Assembly (NCBI GenBank): GCA_963773315.1
Contig: CAVZAF010000002.1
Location: 248,001-312,000 of the forward strand
Direction of reading: 5' to 3'
DNA length: 64,000 nucleotides
Origin: DATKAS01 sp963773315
GTDB taxonomy: Bacteria; Actinomycetota; Acidimicrobiia; Acidimicrobiales; DATKAS01
A model generated the notes under the pieces. It did not search any database. It saw only the letters and a program-made list of their open reading frames with translations, and was not told the DNA's origin. The position numbers were made by a program, and so were the translations under genes. Positions 59,673-64,000 of the stretch are shown here, piece after piece (positions within the stretch are counted from its first letter, which is position 1; each line of letters opens with the position of its first letter).

Positions 59673-60220
59673 TCCTCGTCGTCCCCGCTCTTCGCGATCA
59701 GGTAGCCCCGCGCTCGCTCTGCCTTCGGGTAGCGGTTCACCACTTCCCAGAACGCGGGCGAGTGATCGCCCACGACAAGGTGGGCGAGCTCGTGGACGAG
59801 CAGGTAGTCGAGCACCCACGCGGGGAAGCCCGCGACCCGCGACGAGATGCGAATCGTGCCCTCGGCCATCGTGCACGAGCCCCACAAGCTCTCCATCTCA
59901 GACCACCGCACCGACCTCGCGATCGGGAGGCCGTAGCGACGAGAGAGCGTGCGCGCTCGGTCGTCGAGGTCGATCGTCGCGCTGGCGAGCGTGCGCACGT
60001 GGCGACGCGCCATCTCGCGGACCCAGCGCTCTTCCTGTCGCACCGACATCGACGCGGGGATCGAGACGCGAAGCACACCCCCGATCGGACGAGCGGCGAC
60101 CGTGCGGTGGCGGCGAACGCTCCGCACCACCTCGATGCGCACGGGCACGTTGCCGACCTCGATGACGCGCACGCCCGGCGAGTCCGGAGCGAAGCCCGGC
60201 AGCGGAAGGACGTCACTCAC
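59669..60220 (-). CDS. M48-like (YgjP/DUF45) metalloprotease domain protein
   Basis: A 183-residue YgjP-type predicted zinc protease. The zinc site is LLVHELAHLVVGDHSPAFW near residue 145, with RYGLP…SLWGSCTMAEGTIRISSRV before it. Usual role is unknown although it resembles the WLM/SprT group. The GTG start overlaps the phosphatase stop, so the two genes are coupled. The 3' end overlaps the AarF stop by four bases. Confidence 0.8.
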   Translation of the reverse strand: MSDVLPLPGFAPDSPGVRVIEVGNVPVRIEVVRSVRRHRTVAARPIGGVLRVSIPASMSVRQEERWVREMARRHVRTLASATIDLDDRARTLSRRYGLPIARSVRWSEMESLWGSCTMAEGTIRISSRVAGFPAWVLDYLLVHELAHLVVGDHSPAFWEVVNRYPKAERARGYLIAKSGDDED

Positions 60221-60830
60221 TGTCGGGCACCGTCGCTGCGACCGCGGCATGGTCGATCAGCTCGACACGGTCGCCGGCGGTGATCTCGTCGTTGTCGACG
60301 GTGATCCAGAGTCCACCGAGGTTCGCGAGGTGAGGGCTCGAGATCCCGAGCGTGCGCTCGACCGAGCGGATGAGCCCTCCGTGAGTCACCACGAGGACTC
60401 GTGCGCCGTGGTGCTCCTTCGCGACCCGACGGAGTGCATCGGCCGCGCGCACCGCCACGTCGTCGTCCGACTCCCATCCCTTCGGGTGCTCGTCGCGCGC
60501 GAGGAAGCCAGGCCAGCCGTCTTCGATCTCGTCGAAGGTGAGACCTGTCCACTCGCCGACGTCGCGCTCCGCGAGGTCGGGATCGACGACAACGGGGGCG
60601 CCGAACGCCTCGGCGATGATGGTGCCGGTGTCGTGCGCCCGCGACAGGTTGCTCGTCACGACCACGTCGAACCGCTCGAGCGTGTCCGCGGCCCATCGCG
60701 CCTGCGCGACACCGAGAGCCGAGAGCGGTGATTCGGCCCGCCCTTGCCATCGCTTCGACGCGTTCCACGTCGTCTGCCCATGGCGCACGACGAGCATCTT
60801 CGTCGGTTGAGCTCCGCCGTCGTGGGCCAC
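60213..60830 (-). CDS. Histidine phosphatase (phosphoglycerate-mutase-like)
   Basis: A 205-residue protein with the RHG motif MLVVRHGQTTWN near residue 12, SNLSRAHDTGTIIAEAF, and THGGLIRS for the second catalytic His. Cofactor-independent small-molecule phosphatase activity is likely; the substrate is unknown. I take GTG at 60830 because TATGGT lies six bases upstream; ATG at 60797 is the other candidate. Confidence 0.85.
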   Translation of the reverse strand: MAHDGGAQPTKMLVVRHGQTTWNASKRWQGRAESPLSALGVAQARWAADTLERFDVVVTSNLSRAHDTGTIIAEAFGAPVVVDPDLAERDVGEWTGLTFDEIEDGWPGFLARDEHPKGWESDDDVAVRAADALRRVAKEHHGARVLVVTHGGLIRSVERTLGISSPHLANLGGLWITVDNDEITAGDRVELIDHAAVAATVPDSE

Positions 60831-60857
60831 CGAAGCACCATAACTATCGTGAGCGCG

Positions 60858-61094
60858 GTGGCCGTGCTTCGCCTCTTCGCCTCTGCTCGCGAGGCGGCCG
60901 GCCGCGGGCGCGACGAGGTGCCCGGCGCCGACGTGGCTGGGGTGCTGGCGGCGGCGTGCGCGCGCTATGGCGAGCAGTTCGCGGCGGTGCTCGCTCGCTC
61001 GAAGGTCTGGCTGAACGGCGAGCCGGCCGAGCCCGGCGACGCGGTGTGCGACACCGACGAGGTAGCCGTGCTGCCCCCGGTGTCGGGCGGCTGA
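60858..61094 (+). CDS. moaD: MoaD/ThiS-family sulfur carrier
   Basis: A 78-residue ubiquitin-like protein ending in LPPVSGG, the Gly-Gly tail that becomes a thiocarboxylate for molybdopterin synthesis. Core is VLRLFASAREAAGRGRDEVPG and VWLNGEPAEPGDAV. GTG at 60858 has TATCGT seven bases upstream (GTG at 60849 is possible). Divergent from the phosphatase; no other mo genes are adjacent. Confidence 0.82.
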   Translation: MAVLRLFASAREAAGRGRDEVPGADVAGVLAAACARYGEQFAAVLARSKVWLNGEPAEPGDAVCDTDEVAVLPPVSGG

Positions 61095-61226
61095 TCCAAA
61101 CGGCCCATTCCGCTCAGGCAGATCGCCGATCGTGCCGAAGCAATGGACGTGTCCATGCAGCTCCGCAGCCTCGTCCCACCGGGGATGATGTCCCGACCTG
61201 CGAAGGACGCTGGCTACGATCCGGAC

Positions 61227-61739
61227 ATGAGCGACGAGGCCGATCTCGCAGGCCTCGAATCCCGCAGCATCGAAGATGTGCGGGCTGTGCGAGCCTCGTG
61301 CCAAGCGCTCGAGGCCCAGGTGTCCTACGTGCGCCGCCTTGCCCAAGGTCGCCTCGACATCGTCGACGCCGAGCTCGCCCGCCGGCACGAGGGTCGCCCA
61401 CCGTCCGACATCGCGGAGATGGTCGCCGATCTGCCGAGCACCCTCGGTCGTCACCTCACCGCCCCGGGCTCGGGCAAGCGACCGACGACGATCGAGCCCG
61501 TCGAGCCCGACCCGGAGCTCGTCGCACCGCTCGATCGGGTGCTCGACGTGCAGGCGCTCGGCGATCTGCCCACGCGGTCCGATGCCGAGCTCACCGAGAT
61601 CCGCGTCTCGCTGGCCGGCGTCGAAGCCGACCTGTCGACGCAGCGCAAGGCCTTGTTCGACCGGCTCGATGCGTTGTCAGCCGAGATCACGAGGCGCTAC
61701 CGCACGGGTGAAGCCTCGGTCGAGTCGCTGCTCCAGTAG
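61227..61739 (+). CDS. rsiG: RsiG-like c-di-GMP-binding anti-sigma protein
   Basis: RsiG holds the sigma factor WhiG in a c-di-GMP-dependent complex in Streptomyces. The signature E(X)3S(X)2R(X)3Q(X)3D fits exactly in helix one: Glu29, Ser33, Arg36, Gln40, Asp44. A second copy in helix two keeps Glu133, Ser137, Arg140 and Asp148 but has Phe144 for Gln. The two helices are joined by a Pro-rich linker (KRPTTIEPVEPDPELV). TACGAT six bases before the ATG supports this start. The 170-residue length fits the family. Confidence 0.8.
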   Translation: MSDEADLAGLESRSIEDVRAVRASCQALEAQVSYVRRLAQGRLDIVDAELARRHEGRPPSDIAEMVADLPSTLGRHLTAPGSGKRPTTIEPVEPDPELVAPLDRVLDVQALGDLPTRSDAELTEIRVSLAGVEADLSTQRKALFDRLDALSAEITRRYRTGEASVESLLQ

Positions 61740-61759
61740 TCACCGCGTACCCTGCGAGC

Positions 61760-62155
61760 GTGCGCGACGACTTCGAGACCCGTTGGCGCGAGGTCGGTGA
61801 GTTCATCCGTGAGCAGCGCCGCATCGGTCACCTCTCGCTGCGCAAGCTGTCCGAGATGGCGGGGGTCTCCAACCCGTATCTGAGCCAGATCGAGCGGGGC
61901 CTCCGGCGCCCTTCCGCCGAGATCCTCCAGCAGATCGCCCGTGCGTTGCGGATCTCGGCGGAGACGCTGTACGTGCGGGCCGGCATGCTCGACGAGTCCG
62001 ATGAGATCGACGTCGTGAGCGCGATCCTGCGAGACCCAGAGCTGACCGAGGAGCAAAAGCACACCCTGGTGAGGGTGTTCGAGTCGTTCCGGAATGAGAA
62101 CGATGTCGCGCGGGGCAAGATCCGAGCGGAATCTGCTGCCTCTCAGGAGCGTTGA
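61760..62155 (+). CDS. XRE-family helix-turn-helix regulator
   Basis: A 131-residue DNA-binding protein with an N-terminal HTH (LRKLSEMAGVSNPYLSQIERG) near residues 25-48 and a helical tail (LTEEQKHTLVRVFESFRNEND). The regulator type is common in actinobacteria; target genes are unknown. GTG has TACCCT six bases upstream. The TGA overlaps a possible TTG start of mshA. Confidence 0.85.
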   Translation: MRDDFETRWREVGEFIREQRRIGHLSLRKLSEMAGVSNPYLSQIERGLRRPSAEILQQIARALRISAETLYVRAGMLDESDEIDVVSAILRDPELTEEQKHTLVRVFESFRNENDVARGKIRAESAASQER

Positions 62156-63375
62156 GGGCACTCGTGCGCCGACTCGCCGTCTTGTCGCTTCACACGTCGC
62201 CGCTTGCCCAGCCCGGTGTCGCTGATGCCGGCGGGATGAACGTGTACGTGCGCGAGCTGGTGTCCGCGCTCGCCCAGGCCGGAGTCGACTGCACCGTCTA
62301 CGTGCGCACGTGGCGCGATGGGCTCGCCCGCGAGGTCGCCGTCGAGCCGGGGTTCCGCGTGCGTCACATCGATGCGGGCCCGCCCGATCTCCCGAAGGAG
62401 GCGTTGCCCGAGACCGTCGACGCGTTCGCGGATGCCGTGCGTGACGACCTCGAGCGCGGTGACGGCGCCGACGTCATCCACGCGAACTACTGGCTCTCGG
62501 GTCTCGCGGGGCACCGCCTCAAGCACGAGCTCGACCTCCCTCTCGTGTCGACGTTCCACACGCTCGCTCGCGTCAAGGCCGAGTCGGGTGATGAGGAGCC
62601 GGAGCGACGCGAGCGCTCCGAGATCGAGATCATGAGCTGTTCCGATGCGATCCTCGCGAGCTGCACCGAGGAAGCCGCGCAGGTCGAGCGCCTGTACGGC
62701 GCCACACCGGGTCGCGTCGAGATCGTCCCCCCGGGTGTCGATCACGCGTTCTTCTCGCCGGGAGATCGCCGGGGCGCGCGGACCGCGCTCGGCCTCGGCG
62801 ACCATCCGGTGCTCCTCTTCGTCGGGCGCATCCAGGCGCTCAAGGGACTCGACGTCGCGGTGCGGGCGTTGGCCGCCCTCAGGCATCCCGAAGCGGTGCT
62901 CGTCGTCGTCGGGGGTCCGAGTGGCCGCGCCGGCGATGAGTACCTCGGCGCAGTCGAGAAGATCGCTGCCGAGCTCGGCGTCGCGGGGCGCATCCGCTTC
63001 GTCGCGCCGCAGCCCCACCATCTGCTCTCGAGCTACTACCGCGCCGCCGACGTGTGCCTCGTGCCGAGCCGTTCCGAGTCGTTCGGGCTCGTGGCGCTCG
63101 AAGCTGCCGCCTGTGGCACTCCGGTCGTCGCGTCGGCGGTCGGCGGCTTGCGCACGCTCGTCGACCACGGCCACTCCGGCTTCTTGGTCGAGGGCCGCGA
63201 CCCAGAGGTGTTCGCGGCGTACACAGAGGAGCTGTTGGCGAACGACGTGCTCGCCGCAGACATGAGCGTCGCTGCCGCGACCCGCGCGAGTCGGTACACG
63301 TGGTCCATGTCAGCCGCGCGGCTCCGCCGGCTTTACGCGGACCTCACGGTCGGCGCACTCGTCGAGTGCTCGTGA
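62152..63375 (+). CDS. mshA: D-inositol-3-phosphate glycosyltransferase (mycothiol)
   Basis: Makes GlcNAc-inositol-phosphate, the first step of mycothiol synthesis. The 407-residue GT4 enzyme shows the MshA N-terminus AGGMNVYVRELVSALAQAG, acceptor loop HANYWLSGLAGH, and PSRSESFGLVALEAAACGTPVVAS with the E(X)7E-type donor site. TTG at 62152 overlaps the previous stop; GTG at 62164 is an equally good start. YbjN follows, the usual actinobacterial order. Confidence 0.9.
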   Translation: MRALVRRLAVLSLHTSPLAQPGVADAGGMNVYVRELVSALAQAGVDCTVYVRTWRDGLAREVAVEPGFRVRHIDAGPPDLPKEALPETVDAFADAVRDDLERGDGADVIHANYWLSGLAGHRLKHELDLPLVSTFHTLARVKAESGDEEPERRERSEIEIMSCSDAILASCTEEAAQVERLYGATPGRVEIVPPGVDHAFFSPGDRRGARTALGLGDHPVLLFVGRIQALKGLDVAVRALAALRHPEAVLVVVGGPSGRAGDEYLGAVEKIAAELGVAGRIRFVAPQPHHLLSSYYRAADVCLVPSRSESFGLVALEAAACGTPVVASAVGGLRTLVDHGHSGFLVEGRDPEVFAAYTEELLANDVLAADMSVAAATRASRYTWSMSAARLRRLYADLTVGALVECS

Positions 63376-63839
63376 CGTTCGATCATCCGGCGACCGACGC
63401 GGAGCTCGACGCGGTCGAGGCGCGGATCGACGGGTGGCTTCGACGCCAGCTCGGTGAGAACCCCATCCTCGTCGCGGTGGATCGCGGCGAGCTCGGCGAG
63501 CGCCGGTGGTACGTGCGGCTGCGCGGCGAGGAGAAGGACTTCACGACGATCTGGCTCACCCTCGGGCAGCGCACGTTGCAGTACGAGACGTACGTGATGC
63601 CCGCGCCCGAGGAGAACCACGCCACGTTCTACGAGCATCTGCTGCGGCGCAACGCGAAGCTCGTCGGTGCGCAGTTCTGCATCGGCGGAGAGGACGCGGT
63701 GTACCTCGTCGGCGCGTTCCCGACCGGGTCGCTGGACGACGCCGAGCTGGACCGCATCGTGGGGTCGGTCTACGCGTGCGTGGAGCAGTGCTTCCGACCG
63801 GCCCTGCGCATCGGCTTCGCCTCGCGATTCTCGTCCTGA
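63372..63839 (+). CDS. YbjN-domain protein
   Basis: A 155-residue protein of the YbjN/type III secretion chaperone-like fold, seen in GQRTLQYETYVMPAPEENHATFYEHLLRRN and YLVGAFPTGSLDDAELDRIVG. In actinobacteria it often sits after mshA, but its role is not established. The GTG overlaps the mshA TGA. Confidence 0.8.
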   Translation: MTFDHPATDAELDAVEARIDGWLRRQLGENPILVAVDRGELGERRWYVRLRGEEKDFTTIWLTLGQRTLQYETYVMPAPEENHATFYEHLLRRNAKLVGAQFCIGGEDAVYLVGAFPTGSLDDAELDRIVGSVYACVEQCFRPALRIGFASRFSS

Positions 63840-63848
63840 AACTGGGGC

Positions 63849-63877
63849 TTGACGTCTCAATGCATTTCATGTCATTC
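63849..63877 (+). promoter_or_regulatory. Candidate promoter for the last partial gene
   Basis: TTGACG (63849-63854) and TCATTC (63872-63877) are separated by 17 bases. The -35 is a consensus match; the -10 is weak. A transcript from here would carry a ~90-base leader before the GTG at 63978. Confidence 0.4.
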
Positions 63878-63887
63878 TGCACCTGGC

Positions 63888-63943
63888 CCGAGGGCGCCGA
63901 GATCACTGGTTCGGGGAAGTCCGGTGACGCGGTGTGCCCTCGG
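63888..63943 (+). ncRNA. Structured 5' leader element
   Basis: A perfect eight-base stem CCGAGGGC/GCCCTCGG (63888-63895 and 63936-63943) encloses an inner stem TCACTGG/CCGGTGA (63903-63909 and 63921-63927) with an 11-base loop. It lies between the TTGACG promoter and the next start codon. It may be a riboswitch or leader hairpin; no known family fits clearly. Confidence 0.35.
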
Positions 63944-63977
63944 TCCCGCGCGCGGTCCAGTCTCTAACCTCCCCGTC

Positions 63978-64000
63978 GTGACGGCACGACTCCTCTTGGT
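63978..64000 (+). CDS. 5' end of a phosphoglycerate-mutase-like gene
   Basis: GTG ACG GCA CGA CTC CTC TTG begins VTARLLL, the usual lead-in to the RHG motif of histidine phosphatases, but the window ends here. Gene order mshA-ybjN-phosphoglycerate mutase is common in actinobacteria, which supports the guess. Confidence 0.35.

Noticed and set aside
63888..63960. Possible cobalamin riboswitch, because GGGGAAGTCCGGTGA and TCCCGCGCGCGG recall its core.
   Set aside because: The adjoining conserved B12 elements and the expected length are missing, so I list it only as a structured leader.

Overview
The window is GC-rich, gene-dense DNA from an actinobacterium. The lineage markers are a WhiB regulator, an MshA mycothiol glycosyltransferase followed by YbjN, F420-type oxidoreductases, a DUF2017-ClpS pair, an actinobacterial-style aa3 oxidase locus and an RsiG-type anti-sigma protein. 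Gene content and order suggest class Acidimicrobiia, but that placement is my inference. I see no CRISPR array, no insertion sequence and no prophage.

Layout. 1-3.2 kb (minus): MoxR ATPase, DUF4350, DUF4129 and membrane protein, a typical MoxR cluster. 3.3-12.2 kb: methyltransferase, GalT, SRPBCC, SDR, purF-purM, a PLP decarboxylase, an F420 LLM oxidoreductase and a damaged pyrE. 12.2-12.4 kb: tRNA-Glu, tRNA-Asp and tRNA-Phe on the minus strand. 12.6-21.9 kb: DUF2017/clpS, then the oxidase locus ctaB - degenerate subunit I - degenerate subunit III - 6-TM protein - ctaC-ctaD-ctaE-ctaF. 21.9-24.1 kb: serS, a 41-residue membrane protein, sdhC and sdhD. 24.2-27.9 kb: an osmoprotectant ABC transporter whose binding protein is circularly permuted. 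28-32 kb: a ClpC N-domain fused to PdxH, YjqB, CcdA with a TlpA-like thioredoxin, and a WhiB7-like regulator behind a likely attenuator. 32.4-44 kb: thioesterase, MBL hydrolase, orn, dut, ATP-dependent ligase, CoA transferase, cyclase, SDR, GGDEF-EAL protein, acyl-ACP desaturase and MFS exporter. 44-53 kb: acyl-CoA ligase, acetyltransferase-like protein, PPIase, MOSC, WrbA, Nudix, a DNA methylase, rpmG-rpmB, a secreted esterase and Tag. 53-64 kb: tRNA-Lys, 2OG dioxygenase and Fae homologue, CapA, small enzymes, AarF kinase, MoaD, RsiG, XRE regulator, mshA, ybjN and the first codons of a further gene.

The strongest candidate for something new is the 14.4-17.7 kb block. A full-length paralogue of cytochrome oxidase subunit I has lost every heme and CuB histidine. 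It is followed by a subunit III paralogue lacking its usual conserved residues and by a 6-TM protein with an extracytoplasmic beta-rich tail. All three sit directly upstream of the intact oxidase genes, which suggests a non-catalytic oxidase-like complex or assembly partner. Other notable items are the permuted binding protein, the Clp_N-PdxH fusion, the WhiB7 leader and the RsiG protein with one canonical and one degenerate c-di-GMP motif.

Two window-wide patterns matter for reading the annotation. First, many genes have a TANNNT hexamer 5-10 bases before the start codon, which implies widespread leaderless transcription; I used it to choose several starts. Second, several otherwise normal genes are interrupted by apparent single-base shifts in G/C runs, two of them compensated within about 100 bases. 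These look more like sequence or assembly errors than genuine pseudogenes.
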